Part shown: positions 1 through 8,100 of the stretch, piece by piece
How the letters are laid out: each line of letters starts with the position of its first letter
How positions within the stretch are numbered: the stretch's first letter is position 1
Translations under genes and position numbers: made by a program
Notes under the pieces: generated by a model
Told to the model about the DNA's origin: nothing
Databases searched by the model: none
What the model saw: the letters and a program-made list of their open reading frames with translations, nothing else
NCBI RefSeq assembly: GCF_900106595.1
Contig: NZ_FNNC01000001.1
Location: 186,001 to 250,000, forward strand
DNA from: Marinococcus luteus
Lineage (GTDB): Bacteria > Bacillota > Bacilli > Bacillales > Marinococcaceae
Length of the DNA stretch: 64,000 nt
Reading direction: 5' to 3'

Positions 1-764
1 CGCTGCTGAAAAATATCCGTACGACGGAAAAACTCACCCCGCTGATCACCGAAAAAATGGCGGAAAAGCTGGACCGCACCGGAGAAGATTCTAAACTGAA
101 CATGAATCCGGATGGAATGACGGTCATGCTTTTTGTCGGCGTGAACGGCGTCGGGAAAACGACAACGATCGGAAAAATGGCCCATCAGATGAAAGCAGAA
201 GGAAAAAAAGTTGTTCTCGCAGCCGGGGACACGTTCCGTGCCGGGGCGATTGAGCAGCTCGAGGGCTGGGGAGAGCGTGCCGGAGTGGACGTTATCAAGC
301 AGCAGGCCGGCAGTGATCCGGCTGCGGTCATTTACGATGCGATCAAGTCAGCCAAATCGAGACAGGCAGATGTGCTTCTCTGCGATACGGCAGGCCGTCT
401 GCAGAACAAGGTCAATCTAATGAATGAGCTTGCGAAAGTAAAACGTGTAATTACGCGGGAAATTCCCGAGGCGCCTCATGAAGTGCTTCTTGTCCTGGAC
501 GCCACCACCGGTCAGAATGCCATGAGCCAGGCAAAAACCTTCCGGGAAGCGACGGAGGTTTCCGGCATCATCTTAACGAAGCTCGACGGGACCGCGAAGG
601 GCGGTATCGTGATGGCGATCCGCAACGAATTGAACATTCCGGTAAAAATGGTCGGGCTCGGGGAAAAGCTGGATGATCTGCAGCCCTTCGAAGCGGAGGA
701 TTTCGTTTACGGGCTGTTTAAGGATATGATTGAACAGACGCCGGCCGATGCAGAGGAGCGGTAG
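1..764 (+). CDS. ftsY: Signal recognition particle receptor FtsY (5' truncated)
   Basis: SRP receptor GTPase that docks SRP-ribosome complexes at the membrane. The gene is cut by the window start: the reading frame is open from base 3, 18 codons before the first visible ATG at 57. Counting from that ATG, the NG domain shows the P-loop [10 protein letters not shown] (28-37), [10 protein letters not shown] (58-67), [15 protein letters not shown] and the closing [13 protein letters not shown]. The acidic or membrane-binding N-terminal part lies outside. It stands directly upstream of ylxM-ffh, its functional partner, as in B. subtilis. No terminator separates it from the ylxM promoter. Identification is secure. 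Confidence 0.97.
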   Translation, partial: LLKNIRTTEKLTPLITEKMAEKLDRTGEDSKLNMNPDGMTVMLFVGVNGVGKTTTIGKMAHQMKAEGKKVVLAAGDTFRAGAIEQLEGWGERAGVDVIKQQAGSDPAAVIYDAIKSAKSRQADVLLCDTAGRLQNKVNLMNELAKVKRVITREIPEAPHEVLLVLDATTGQNAMSQAKTFREATEVSGIILTKLDGTAKGGIVMAIRNELNIPVKMVGLGEKLDDLQPFEAEDFVYGLFKDMIEQTPADAEER

Positions 765-783
765 CATTCGGTCATGCAATTTC

Positions 784-812
784 TTGACAAGAACCGCTGT
801 GGTTCGTAAGAT
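784..812 (+). promoter_or_regulatory. Sigma-A type promoter of ylxM-ffh
   Basis: A perfect -35 TTGACA (784-789) is followed after 17 bp by TAAGAT (807-812). The spacer holds a perfect inverted repeat, GAACC-GCTGT-GGTTC (791-805). The ylxM start lies about 40 bp downstream. Confidence 0.8.
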
Positions 813-853
813 GAACTGTAAAGTAATTGCACTTAACGCCAGAGGTGGTCTGC

Positions 854-1201
854 ATGCTCGAAAAAACAGTTCGCATGAATTCACTGTTTGATTTTTATCA
901 GCCGCTGCTGACAAACAAGCAGCGGCTCTATTTGGAAAGGTATTATTTAGACGACTTTTCGCTGGGTGAAATTTCGGAGGAATTTAACGTCAGCCGCCAG
1001 GCTGTTTACGACAATATCCGCCGCACTGAAACGATGCTTGAGGAATACGAAGAAAAGCTTGGATTATATAAAAAATACCAGGAGCGCCTGGCGCTGTATG
1101 AGCAGTTAAAAGCGCTGGCCCCGGATGACTTCCCGGGGAGGACGCAGCTGCTTGAAGCGATAGAAACGCTGGAAAATTTAGAAGAGGAAGGGGTTTCGTA
1201 A
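854..1201 (+). CDS. ylxM: YlxM, SRP-associated HTH protein
   Basis: A 115-residue protein of the UPF0122/YlxM family, almost always encoded just before ffh. It has a sigma-70 region 4-like helix-turn-helix ([15 protein letters not shown]) and a helical, acidic C-terminus. Streptococcal work links YlxM to modulation of SRP GTPase activity; its role here is inferred from that. I place the start at ATG 854 because AGAGGTGGT (841-849) sits at the right distance; an in-frame ATG at 827 has no ribosome binding site. The stop TAA shares one base with the ffh ATG (TAATG), so the two genes are translationally coupled. Confidence 0.93.
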   Translation: MLEKTVRMNSLFDFYQPLLTNKQRLYLERYYLDDFSLGEISEEFNVSRQAVYDNIRRTETMLEEYEEKLGLYKKYQERLALYEQLKALAPDDFPGRTQLLEAIETLENLEEEGVS

Positions 1202-2544
1202 TGGCATTTGAAGGATTAGGCGAACGTCTGCAGTCCACGTTTGACCATATGAAGAGCCGTGGGAAAGTTACGGATGAAGACGTTAAAGCAATGATGCGCG
1301 AAGTACGGCTCGCGCTGCTTGAAGCAGACGTCAACTACAAAGTCGTAAAGCAGTTCGTCAACAGCGTAAAAGACCGTGCGACCGGCCAGGAAGTAATGAA
1401 AAGCTTAACGCCCGGCCAGCAGGTGGTCAAGGTGGTCAGCGAAGAGCTCACCCAGCTGATGGGCGGCGAACAGGCTGAAATCGCAAAAGCGGCTAAAGGG
1501 CCGACGGTAGTAATGATGGTCGGCCTGCAGGGTGCCGGGAAAACGACGACGTCCGCGAAAATTGCGAATTATTTACGAAAAAACAAAAACCGCCAGCCTC
1601 TGATGGCGGCAGCCGACGTCTACCGGCCGGCAGCGATTGATCAGCTCGAAACGCTCGGCCGGCAGCTGAACATGCCTGTGTTCTCTCTTGGCACCGAGGC
1701 GGATCCGGTTGATATTGCCAAACAGTCGCTCGCAAAAGCTAAAGAAGAGCATTACGATTATCTGTTTATTGATACGGCCGGACGTCTGCACGTGGATGAT
1801 TCTTTGATGGACGAGCTGCAGCGCATGAAAGAAGCAGTCAATCCGGATGAAATCATGCTCGTAGTGGATTCGATGACCGGGCAGGATGCTGTCAACGTGG
1901 CAGAAAGCTTTAACGAACAGCTCGGCATTACCGGAGTGACGCTGACGAAGCTTGACGGGGACACCCGCGGCGGGGCGGCGCTGTCGGTTAAATCGGTAAC
2001 GGATAAACCGATCAAATTCGCCGGTACCGGAGAGAAAATTGACGCCATTGAACCGTTTCATCCGGAACGGATGGCTTCAAGGATTCTCGGTATGGGCGAT
2101 ATGCTCTCCCTGATTGAAAAAGCACAAACCGATGTGGATGAAGACAAAGCCAAAGAGCTTGAAAAGAAAATGCGGTCGCAGGATCTGACGTTTGACGATT
2201 TTCTGGAACAGCTCGGCCAGGTGCGTAACATGGGATCGATGGAAGACATCATGAGCATGATTCCGGGCGCCGGCAAAATGAAAGGCCTCAAAAACGCCCA
2301 GATGGACGACAGTCAGATTACGCGGGTGGAAGCCATCGTGCGTTCCATGACCAGGGAGGAACGCCAGCAGCCGTCTTTGATGAACGCAAGCCGCAAGCGC
2401 CGGATTGCCAAAGGAAGCGGCACAACCATCCAGGATGTAAACCGTCTGCTTAAGCAGTTTGAAGACATGAAAAAAATGATGAAGCAGATGACTTCGCAGC
2501 AGAAGGGCAAGAAAAAAGGCAATTTCTCGATGCCATTCATGTAA
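1201..2544 (+). CDS. ffh: Signal recognition particle protein Ffh
   Basis: SRP54 homologue (447 residues) that binds signal peptides and 4.5S/6S RNA and targets nascent membrane proteins to FtsY. An N-terminal helical bundle (1-90) precedes the GTPase with P-loop GLQGAGKTTT (108-117), DTAGRL, TKLDGDTRGG and GTGEKIDAIEPF. The methionine-rich M domain starts near 300 and contains the RNA-binding motif RKRRIAKGSG before a Met/Lys-rich tail. The start overlaps the ylxM stop by one base. Length is normal for the family. Confidence 0.98.
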   Translation: MAFEGLGERLQSTFDHMKSRGKVTDEDVKAMMREVRLALLEADVNYKVVKQFVNSVKDRATGQEVMKSLTPGQQVVKVVSEELTQLMGGEQAEIAKAAKGPTVVMMVGLQGAGKTTTSAKIANYLRKNKNRQPLMAAADVYRPAAIDQLETLGRQLNMPVFSLGTEADPVDIAKQSLAKAKEEHYDYLFIDTAGRLHVDDSLMDELQRMKEAVNPDEIMLVVDSMTGQDAVNVAESFNEQLGITGVTLTKLDGDTRGGAALSVKSVTDKPIKFAGTGEKIDAIEPFHPERMASRILGMGDMLSLIEKAQTDVDEDKAKELEKKMRSQDLTFDDFLEQLGQVRNMGSMEDIMSMIPGAGKMKGLKNAQMDDSQITRVEAIVRSMTREERQQPSLMNASRKRRIAKGSGTTIQDVNRLLKQFEDMKKMMKQMTSQQKGKKKGNFSMPFM

Positions 2545-2570
2545 AATTTTTATATGGCAAGGAAAAACAC

Positions 2571-2599
2571 TTTACAGCACGCAAAGAAGCTATTATAAT
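2571..2599 (+). promoter_or_regulatory. Sigma-A promoter of rpsP
   Basis: TTTACA (2571-2576), 17 bp spacer, perfect TATAAT (2594-2599), followed by the rpsP ribosome binding site GGAGGTG. It lies just after ffh, so rpsP can be made independently of the SRP genes. Confidence 0.85.
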
Positions 2600-2634
2600 A
2601 AGCAAATGTGAGAAAAAAATGGAGGTGTTTGCAT

Positions 2635-2907
2635 ATGGCAACGCGCATCAGATTAAAGCGCATGGGCTCGAACAAGCGTCCTTTCTACCGTTTGGTAGTA
2701 GCGGATTCCCGGGCTCCACGTGATGGACGTTTTATCGAAGAAATCGGTACGTACAACCCGCTGACTAACCCTGCCGAGTTCCACGTGAACGAAGAGAAAG
2801 CTCTTAAGTGGATGCTCGACGGTGCTAAACCATCGGATACTGTTCGTAACCTGTTTTCGCAGGAAGGTCTTATGACCCGTCTTCACAACGAAAAGCACGC
2901 AAAGTAA
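2635..2907 (+). CDS. rpsP: 30S ribosomal protein S16
   Basis: Small-subunit protein bS16, 90 residues, important for 30S assembly. The N-terminus [19 protein letters not shown] and the motif GTYNPLTNP are diagnostic. The start is ATG 2635 after GGAGGTG; the in-frame upstream codons at 2608 fall inside the promoter region. It has its own promoter and its own strong terminator (2918-2977), so it forms a mostly monocistronic unit between ffh and khpA. Confidence 0.98.
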   Translation: MATRIRLKRMGSNKRPFYRLVVADSRAPRDGRFIEEIGTYNPLTNPAEFHVNEEKALKWMLDGAKPSDTVRNLFSQEGLMTRLHNEKHAK

Positions 2908-2917
2908 TAAGATAAAA

Positions 2918-2977
2918 AGATCGTCTGTGCCCGTCATTTCCTTATGAAATGAGCAGGGGAGAGGCGGTCTTTTTTTA
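2918..2977 (+). terminator. Intrinsic terminator after rpsP
   Basis: AGATCGTCT (2918-2926) pairs with AGGCGGTCT (2962-2970), with inner pairings ATTTC/GAAAT, and is followed by a run of T from 2970. Confidence 0.88.
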
Positions 2978-3073
2978 TGTATTCGGCATGCCTGCATGGC
3001 TTCTGTCTGCAGAGAAAGCACCGGGGCGCCCTTGTTTGTGATAAAATAATACATATCAGGAAAGGATGAGTGG

Positions 3074-3313
3074 ATGAAATCTTTTGCCTACATAATATTG
3101 GAGCGGATCGTGGATTATCCGGATGATATAAATATGACGGAATCGGAAGAAAACGGCCGGTTGCTTATTGAAGTGAGGGTTCATCCGGAGGATGCAGGGA
3201 AAGTGATCGGCAGGCAGGGCAAAACGATTCAGGCGGTGAGGACACTCCTGCAGGCGAAAGCCTCGGCTGAAGGGAAAAACGTCCGTCTTACCCTGTTGAA
3301 TGACCAAAAATAG
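3074..3313 (+). CDS. khpA: KH-domain RNA-binding protein KhpA (YlqC)
   Basis: A 79-residue single KH-domain protein with the GxxG loop GRQG (46-49). KhpA pairs with KhpB/Jag in Gram-positive bacteria and is linked to cell elongation and post-transcriptional control. The ribosome binding site AGGAAAGG precedes ATG 3074. It sits between rpsP and ylqD-rimM, the standard Bacillaceae position. Function beyond RNA binding is taken from homologues. Confidence 0.95.
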   Translation: MKSFAYIILERIVDYPDDINMTESEENGRLLIEVRVHPEDAGKVIGRQGKTIQAVRTLLQAKASAEGKNVRLTLLNDQK

Positions 3314-3358
3314 CTCCCTGTTCAGCTGCTGCTTCGGGGCCCTGGTAGAGGTGATAGA

Positions 3359-3787
3359 GTGCGTGTAATGAAAAAAATGAACGTTCACCATATTCTGACG
3401 GAAACATTAAAAGAGGAGCTGCAGGAAAAATACGAGCAGCAGAAAGCCCGGCTGCTGGAGGAAACGGAACAGCTTCGTTTTCAAAAACAAAAGCAGAACA
3501 AGGAACGCGAGACCGAGAACGGCCGCTGGTCGGCCATGGATAAATTCAACAAAGAAATTGAAAAACGAAAAGAGGAGCTGCAGCAGCTCTATTTTCTGCA
3601 GAACCAGCTCGAGCATCTTCCGATCGGCTCGGAGCTGTTATTTGGCACGACGGAAGTGATGTTTGATATCGAGGTGGGAAGCCCGTGGCATGAAGGCGAG
3701 CACTGGGGAACCATTGTTGTTGAAGAGGGCATTGTAAAAGAAATCAGATCAAAACATAAAGCGAGTGACGAAGATGGAATGGTTTAA
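3359..3787 (+). CDS. ylqD: YlqD family coiled-coil protein
   Basis: A 142-residue protein of unknown function, matching B. subtilis YlqD in position and start (motif HHILTE, then TEQLRFQKQK). The first half is a highly charged helix (about 20-85), probably a coiled coil; the second half looks like a small beta domain ending near VEEGIVKEIR. I chose GTG 3359, five bases after AGAGGTG; ATG 3368 is the alternative. Its 3' end overlaps the rimM start by 23 bases (14 if rimM starts at 3774), so it is translationally coupled to ribosome maturation genes. No function is assigned. Confidence 0.85.
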   Translation: MRVMKKMNVHHILTETLKEELQEKYEQQKARLLEETEQLRFQKQKQNKERETENGRWSAMDKFNKEIEKRKEELQQLYFLQNQLEHLPIGSELLFGTTEVMFDIEVGSPWHEGEHWGTIVVEEGIVKEIRSKHKASDEDGMV

Positions 3788-4298
3788 TGTAGGCACGATT
3801 GTAAACACACACGGCGTACGGGGGGAAGTCAGGGTGAAATCCGTCAGTGACTTTGAGGAGGACCGTTTCCAGCCCGGGCAGGAGGTATACGTGGAGAAGC
3901 CGGAGACAGAAACCGGCTATGAACCGCTGGTCATTAAAAGCTCACGGCCGCACAAGCAGTTTATTCTGCTCACATTCGAAGGGTTTCACTCGATTGATGA
4001 CGTGGACTGGATGAAAAATGCGGCGCTTTCCGTACCGGAAACGGCGCTGGCGCCGCTTGAAGAAACAGAATATTATTTTCATGAAATCATTGATGCAGAT
4101 GTCTACACGGAAGAAGGCTCCCACCTTGGTTATGTGAAAGAGATCCTGACCCCGGGGGCCAATGACGTGTGGGTGGTGGAGCCGGCGGAAGGGCGGCAGG
4201 ACATTCTGATTCCTTATATTGAAGAAGTCGTCCAGCAAGTGGATGTCGCCGAAAAACGTATTACCGTACGGGTAATGAAAGGAATGCTGCCGGAATGA
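3765..4298 (+). CDS. rimM: Ribosome maturation factor RimM
   Basis: Assembly factor for the 30S head domain that binds S19. 177 residues: an N-terminal RimM beta-barrel beginning [18 protein letters not shown] and a C-terminal PRC-barrel (about 95-177) with [11 protein letters not shown] 3765 gives an N-terminus MTK that fits homologues; ATG 3774 is possible. The gene overlaps ylqD upstream and trmD downstream (ATGA), so the three are translated as a coupled unit. Confidence 0.96.
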   Translation: MTKMEWFNVGTIVNTHGVRGEVRVKSVSDFEEDRFQPGQEVYVEKPETETGYEPLVIKSSRPHKQFILLTFEGFHSIDDVDWMKNAALSVPETALAPLEETEYYFHEIIDADVYTEEGSHLGYVKEILTPGANDVWVVEPAEGRQDILIPYIEEVVQQVDVAEKRITVRVMKGMLPE

Positions 4299-4993
4299 GA
4301 ATGGATTTTTTAACCCTGTTTCCGGGTATGTTTGAAAGTGTGTTCAGCCACTCCATTCTTGCCCGGGCCGCTGAAAGAGGACACGTCTCCTTTCATACCC
4401 ATGACATCCGGGACTATACAGACGACAAGCATAACAAGGTGGATGACTACCCGTACGGCGGGGGCGCCGGTCTCGTGTTGAAGCCGCAGCCGGTGTTTGA
4501 CGCCGCAGCACAGGTGAAAAGCGCAGGCGATGCTCCGCCGGACCGCGTCATTCTTCTCTGCCCGCAGGGAAAGCCGTTTAAGCAGGAAGACGCCCGGGAG
4601 CTTGCCGGGGAGGAGCGGCTGATGTTTATATGCGGTCATTATGAAGGCTATGACGAACGGATCCGGGAGCATTTGATTACGGATGAATACTCGATCGGCG
4701 ATTTTGTGCTGACCGGCGGCGAACTCGGCGCCATGGTCATGGCAGACAGCATTACGCGCCTTTTGCCCGGAGTGCTCGGCAATGAACAGTCCGCTCATAC
4801 AGACTCGTTTGAAGACGGGCTGCTGGAGTATCCGCAGTATACCCGTCCAGCGGACTTCCGCGGCATGAAGGTGCCGGACATTCTGCTGTCGGGTGACCAC
4901 GGAAAAATCGCTGAGTGGCGGCAAAACCAGGCAAGGAAGAGAACAAAAGAACGCCGGCCGGATCTTTGGGAAAAATATACCGATCAGACGTAA
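4295..4993 (+). CDS. trmD: tRNA (guanine-37-N1)-methyltransferase TrmD
   Basis: SPOUT-class enzyme that makes m1G37 in tRNAs reading CNN codons and so prevents +1 frameshifting. 232 residues. The start [13 protein letters not shown], the motif [26 protein letters not shown] and the trefoil-knot loop [12 protein letters not shown] are all present, followed by [13 protein letters not shown] 4295 overlaps the rimM stop by four bases. Slightly shorter than the B. subtilis enzyme, with no sign of damage. Confidence 0.98.
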   Translation: MRMDFLTLFPGMFESVFSHSILARAAERGHVSFHTHDIRDYTDDKHNKVDDYPYGGGAGLVLKPQPVFDAAAQVKSAGDAPPDRVILLCPQGKPFKQEDARELAGEERLMFICGHYEGYDERIREHLITDEYSIGDFVLTGGELGAMVMADSITRLLPGVLGNEQSAHTDSFEDGLLEYPQYTRPADFRGMKVPDILLSGDHGKIAEWRQNQARKRTKERRPDLWEKYTDQT

Positions 4994-5002
4994 ATCCGGC
5001 GG

Positions 5003-5031
5003 TTGATTCCATCCGTGGAATGTGCTATGAT
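5003..5031 (+). promoter_or_regulatory. Promoter of rplS
   Basis: TTGATT (5003-5008), 17 bp, TATGAT (5026-5031) with an extended -10 TGC just before it. Transcription from here would produce the structured L19 leader. Confidence 0.82.
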
Positions 5032-5059
5032 TCATTTTGTGACTAAATAGTCATCAATT

Positions 5060-5113
5060 ACGGTGCTCCGCTGTTTTCATCGTGGACAAGAGCATGCGAG
5101 AGAAGGAGGCGAA
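5060..5113 (+). promoter_or_regulatory. Ribosomal protein L19 leader RNA
   Basis: Between the rplS promoter and start codon, GTGCTC pairs with GAGCAT around an inner CCGC...GTGG arm, followed by GCGAGAGAAGGAGG. Arrangement and bases agree with my memory of the L19 leader family of Bacillales, thought to mediate feedback control by L19. A covariance-model search would decide. Confidence 0.65.
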
Positions 5114-5118
5114 TACAA

Positions 5119-5463
5119 ATGCAACAACTTATTCGCGACATAACGAAGGAACAGTTAAAATCGGATCTCCCGGACTTTCGCCCAGGTGACACTGTAGCAG
5201 TGCACTTGAAAGTTGTCGAGGGCTCCCGTGAACGTGTACAGGTGTTTCAGGGCGTCGTTATTAAACGTCGCGGCGGAGGCATCAGCGAGTCTTTCACCGT
5301 GCGTAAAGTTTCCTACGGAATTGGCGTAGAGAGAACTCTTCCGCTTCATTCCCCAAGAATCGATAAGATTGAAGTGAAACGCCGCGGTAAAGTACGTCAA
5401 GCTAGATTGTACTATCTCCGTAACCTGCGTGGAAAAGCTGCGCGTATCAAAGAACTTCGATAA
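5119..5463 (+). CDS. rplS: 50S ribosomal protein L19
   Basis: Large-subunit protein bL19, 114 residues, at the subunit interface. Motifs: [49 protein letters not shown] and [21 protein letters not shown] 5119 follows AGAAGGAGGCG. It has its own promoter, a structured leader and a strong terminator, so it is expressed apart from trmD and lepB. Confidence 0.98.
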   Translation: MQQLIRDITKEQLKSDLPDFRPGDTVAVHLKVVEGSRERVQVFQGVVIKRRGGGISESFTVRKVSYGIGVERTLPLHSPRIDKIEVKRRGKVRQARLYYLRNLRGKAARIKELR

Positions 5464-5476
5464 GACACAGGAAAAA

Positions 5477-5510
5477 AGCTGCAGCGGAGTATTCCGTCTG
5501 CAGCTTTTTT
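5477..5510 (+). terminator. Intrinsic terminator after rplS
   Basis: AGCTGCAGCGGA (5477-5488) pairs with TCCG-T-CTGCAGCT (5493-5505; one bulged T), followed by T6. An A-tract on the left suggests it may work in both directions. Confidence 0.9.
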
Positions 5511-5547
5511 CATACGGATAAACTATATATAGAAAGGAATCGACCGC

Positions 5548-6108
5548 ATGAATGAACGCCGCTTTCCCATCAATTGGCTGCATCTTCTGACAGTAATTAT
5601 GATTGCATTACTTATTGCATTGGCAGCACGCTGGCTGTTTGTAGCTCCAGTCGTTGTGAAAGGCGAGTCGATGGAGCCGACCATTCATGATGAAGACCGG
5701 ATGCTGTTGAATAAATCAAGCAAATGGCTGCACGAGTGGGACCGGTTTGATGTGGTCGTTTTCCACGCTAATGATAAAGATGATTACATTAAACGAATCA
5801 TCGGACTGCCGGGTGATACGCTCGAATACAGGAACGATACGCTTTTTATTAACGGGAAGCAGGTGGATGAGCCGTTTCTCGATAAAAAGGCCCTGGCGGC
5901 AGGCCCGCCCCCGGCAACTACTGATTTCACACTGAAGGAAAAAACGGGCCGGAGCCGTATCCCTGAGGGACAGGTGTTTGTCATGGGGGACAACCGGCCG
6001 AACAGCTATGATTCCCGGGCTATCGGACTCGTAGAGGAAGATGAGATTGTCGGCGAAGCGGTAATAACGTTCTGGCCGTTCAATCATATGTGGACATCGT
6101 CATTTTAA
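5548..6108 (+). CDS. lepB: Type I signal peptidase (SipS/LepB family)
   Basis: Membrane-anchored serine/lysine peptidase that removes signal peptides from exported proteins. 186 residues: a short cytoplasmic N-terminus, one transmembrane helix (about 10-35), then the catalytic domain facing outward. The nucleophile is Ser41 in GESMEPT and the general base Lys82 in YIKRIIGLPGD; the box VFVMGDNRPNSYDSR is also present. It lies between rplS and rbgA, the B. subtilis position of a sip gene. Start ATG 5548 follows AGAAAGGA. Confidence 0.96.
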   Translation: MNERRFPINWLHLLTVIMIALLIALAARWLFVAPVVVKGESMEPTIHDEDRMLLNKSSKWLHEWDRFDVVVFHANDKDDYIKRIIGLPGDTLEYRNDTLFINGKQVDEPFLDKKALAAGPPPATTDFTLKEKTGRSRIPEGQVFVMGDNRPNSYDSRAIGLVEEDEIVGEAVITFWPFNHMWTSSF

Positions 6109-6127
6109 TTTGAGAGGAGGCAGAGGT

Positions 6128-6991
6128 ATGGACATTCAATGGTATCCCGGACATATGGACAAAGCACAAAAAGAAGTGCAGAGCAAACTAAAGCAGGTCG
6201 ATGTGGTCATCGAGCTCGCAGATGCAAGAATCCCCCGCTCATCGCGAAATCCGCTGCTTGAAACGATTATTCAGGATAAGCCCTCGGTTATCGTATTAAC
6301 CAAAGCCGACCTGGCCGACCCGAAAGTAACGGAAGAATGGAAGCAGTATTACCGCGACCAGGGGATCGAGGCAGTAGACGTGGATTCCAAGCATAAGAAG
6401 GGCCTGCATGTGATTAAAGAAGCGGCGCTTCAGCAGACGGAACGGCTTCAGGCCAGATGGAAAAGAAAAGGCATTAAGCCAAGGGCCATACGGGCAATGA
6501 TTATCGGCATCCCGAACGTCGGCAAATCGACGCTCATCAATCAGTGGATTGGCAAGAAGACGGCTAAAATCGGCGATCGTCCGGGAATTACGAAAAACCA
6601 GCAGTGGCTGAAAATGGGTAAAGAAATGGACCTGCTCGACACCCCGGGCATTCTCTGGCCGAAGTTTGAAGACCCTTACGTTGGTGAACGTCTCGCAGCG
6701 ACGGGCGCCATCAAAGATGAACTGTTGGATCTGCAGGATATTGCTTATTTTATTATCGGTATCTGCCAGGAATATTACCCCGAAAAGCTGCTTCAGCGTT
6801 TCGGACTTGAGGATAAGCCGAGAGAAACGTCGCTGGAATGGTTTGAAGACATCGGCCGCAAGCGGGGAGCACTGCTTGCAGGTGCGGAAATCGATTACGA
6901 AAAAGCAGGGGAAATGGTCGTACGCGAGTTCCGTGGCGGGCTGCTCGGCCGCATCAGTCTCGAACGTCCGGACGATGAAATAAGCGAATAA
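6128..6991 (+). CDS. rbgA: Ribosome biogenesis GTPase RbgA (YlqF)
   Basis: Circularly permuted GTPase required for a late step of 50S assembly. 287 residues. The order of motifs is permuted as expected: TKAD (G4) comes first, then GIPNVGKSTLIN (G1) and LLDTPGILWPKF (G3). The N-terminus MDIQWYPGHMDKA and VIELADARIPRSSRNP match homologues. I start at ATG 6128 after GAGAGGAGGCAGAGG; the frame opens at 6110 but there without a ribosome binding site. It is followed within 25 bases by rnhB. Confidence 0.97.
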   Translation: MDIQWYPGHMDKAQKEVQSKLKQVDVVIELADARIPRSSRNPLLETIIQDKPSVIVLTKADLADPKVTEEWKQYYRDQGIEAVDVDSKHKKGLHVIKEAALQQTERLQARWKRKGIKPRAIRAMIIGIPNVGKSTLINQWIGKKTAKIGDRPGITKNQQWLKMGKEMDLLDTPGILWPKFEDPYVGERLAATGAIKDELLDLQDIAYFIIGICQEYYPEKLLQRFGLEDKPRETSLEWFEDIGRKRGALLAGAEIDYEKAGEMVVREFRGGLLGRISLERPDDEISE

Positions 6992-7013
6992 TTGAGCAGC
7001 AGAGGTGAAAATA

Positions 7014-7787
7014 TTGGAGAAATGGACGATAACAGCTGTAAAGGAGTATTTGCAAACACATGAAGAGCCGGACGCGGCACTTCTGGAGGCCTGGAAGGAG
7101 GACTCCAGGGCCGGCGTCCAGAAGGAACTGCAGCGGTATGCCAAACGACAGAAGCAGAAGGAGGAAAAGTACGAAGACTTCTGCCGCCGGCTTTCGTTTG
7201 AGCAGGACTATTGGGGCCGGGGTTTCCAGGCGGTGGCTGGAGTGGATGAAGTCGGGCGCGGGCCGCTTGCCGGGCCGGTGACTACTGCTGCTGTTGTGCT
7301 GCCAAAGGACATCAGTCTGGTAGAAGTAAATGACTCCAAAATGCTTTCCGCCAGGAAACGAGAAGAGCTCGAAACAAAAATCAAAGAGGTGGCGGTCGCC
7401 TGGAGCGTTGTTCATATCGAGGCGGACGAAATCGACCGTCTGAATATATATCAGGCAACCAAAAAAGCGATGCGGACAGCGGTGGCGGACCTTGAACCTG
7501 CTCCGGACGCTCTGCTCGTAGACGCGATGACCCTTCCATTACATATTGAACAGCAGTCGCTGGTGCAGGGAGACAGCCGGAGCGTATCGATTGCGGCTGC
7601 TTCTATTCTGGCAAAGGTGGAACGGGACCGTTACATGCAGTATTATCATACGCTCTACCCGGATTACGATTTTGCCAGCAACAAGGGCTACGGCACCCAG
7701 AATCATCTGGACGGCTTAAAGCGTCTCGGCGGGTGTGCCATCCACCGGTACTCGTTTCAGCCGGTAGCCGGGTACCGCCGTTCGTAA
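7014..7787 (+). CDS. rnhB: Ribonuclease HII
   Basis: Cleaves the RNA strand of RNA-DNA hybrids, including single ribonucleotides in DNA. 257 residues from TTG 7014, placed six bases after AGAGGTG; a GTG at 7005 lies inside that Shine-Dalgarno site and is unlikely. The N-terminal helical substrate-binding region (1-70) precedes the catalytic fold with DEVGRGPLAG (Asp78, Glu79), DRLNIYQATKKAM, LLVDA and SIAAASILAKVERDR. C-terminal NKGYGTQNHLDGL is typical. Co-directional and close to rbgA. Confidence 0.95.
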   Translation: MEKWTITAVKEYLQTHEEPDAALLEAWKEDSRAGVQKELQRYAKRQKQKEEKYEDFCRRLSFEQDYWGRGFQAVAGVDEVGRGPLAGPVTTAAVVLPKDISLVEVNDSKMLSARKREELETKIKEVAVAWSVVHIEADEIDRLNIYQATKKAMRTAVADLEPAPDALLVDAMTLPLHIEQQSLVQGDSRSVSIAAASILAKVERDRYMQYYHTLYPDYDFASNKGYGTQNHLDGLKRLGGCAIHRYSFQPVAGYRRS

Positions 7788-7802
7788 AAGGAGAGAAAAT
7801 CG

Positions 7803-7922
7803 ATGAAGCTGTCGCTGCCATCCACGTATGCCGGAAACCATACAGGCCAAGAAGTGGTGGCAGAAATCTTCGCCTTTATCTACCGGATGGATAAAAACAC
7901 AGCCGGTAAAAATGAAAACTAA
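7803..7922 (+). pseudogene. ylqH: Remnant of ylqH (FlhB C-terminal homologue)
   Basis: A 39-codon reading frame with a good ribosome binding site (AAAGGAGAG) whose middle reads VVAEIFAFIYRMDK. That string matches the extreme C-terminus of YlqH, a roughly 90-residue relative of the cytoplasmic domain of FlhB/EscU, which sits between rnhB and sucC in B. subtilis. The NPTH-like and preceding parts are missing, so the gene is reduced to start signals plus its last 15 or so family residues. It may still be translated. The match is from memory, not a database search. Confidence 0.6.
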
Positions 7923-7951
7923 ACCGCGCAGCAGAAACTTTCACGGAAATG

Positions 7952-7980
7952 TTGAATTTTTTTCTAAATTTCTATACGAT
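7952..7980 (+). promoter_or_regulatory. Probable promoter of sucCD
   Basis: TTGAAT (7952-7957), 17 bp, TACGAT (7975-7980). Each box has four matches to consensus. It precedes a 120-base leader with a hairpin. Confidence 0.55.
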
Positions 7981-7996
7981 AAAGGATGTGTGGGAG

Positions 7997-8026
7997 AGAG
8001 CGAGGCCGTTTAGAGGCTTTCGCTCT
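7997..8026 (+). promoter_or_regulatory. Hairpin in the sucC 5' leader
   Basis: AGAGCGA-GGCC (7997-8007) pairs with GGCT-T-TCGCTCT (8015-8026), one bulged T, loop of seven. No T-run follows, so it is more likely an mRNA stability or control element than a terminator. Confidence 0.45.
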
Positions 8027-8100
8027 GCCCAGATTCGATTTTGTAATCACTTACACAGTCGATAGAAGGATTCGTATTGTAACGGTGAGGGGGAAAAAGC

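Noticed and set aside
4310-5035. 241-codon open frame on the - strand over trmD
   Set aside because: It lies wholly opposite conserved trmD, has no ribosome binding site and Cys/His-rich shadow composition.
7950-7972. A/T-rich string resembling a CodY box before sucC
   Set aside because: About 11 of 15 positions fit AATTTTCWGAAAATT, which is expected by chance in such a T-rich stretch.
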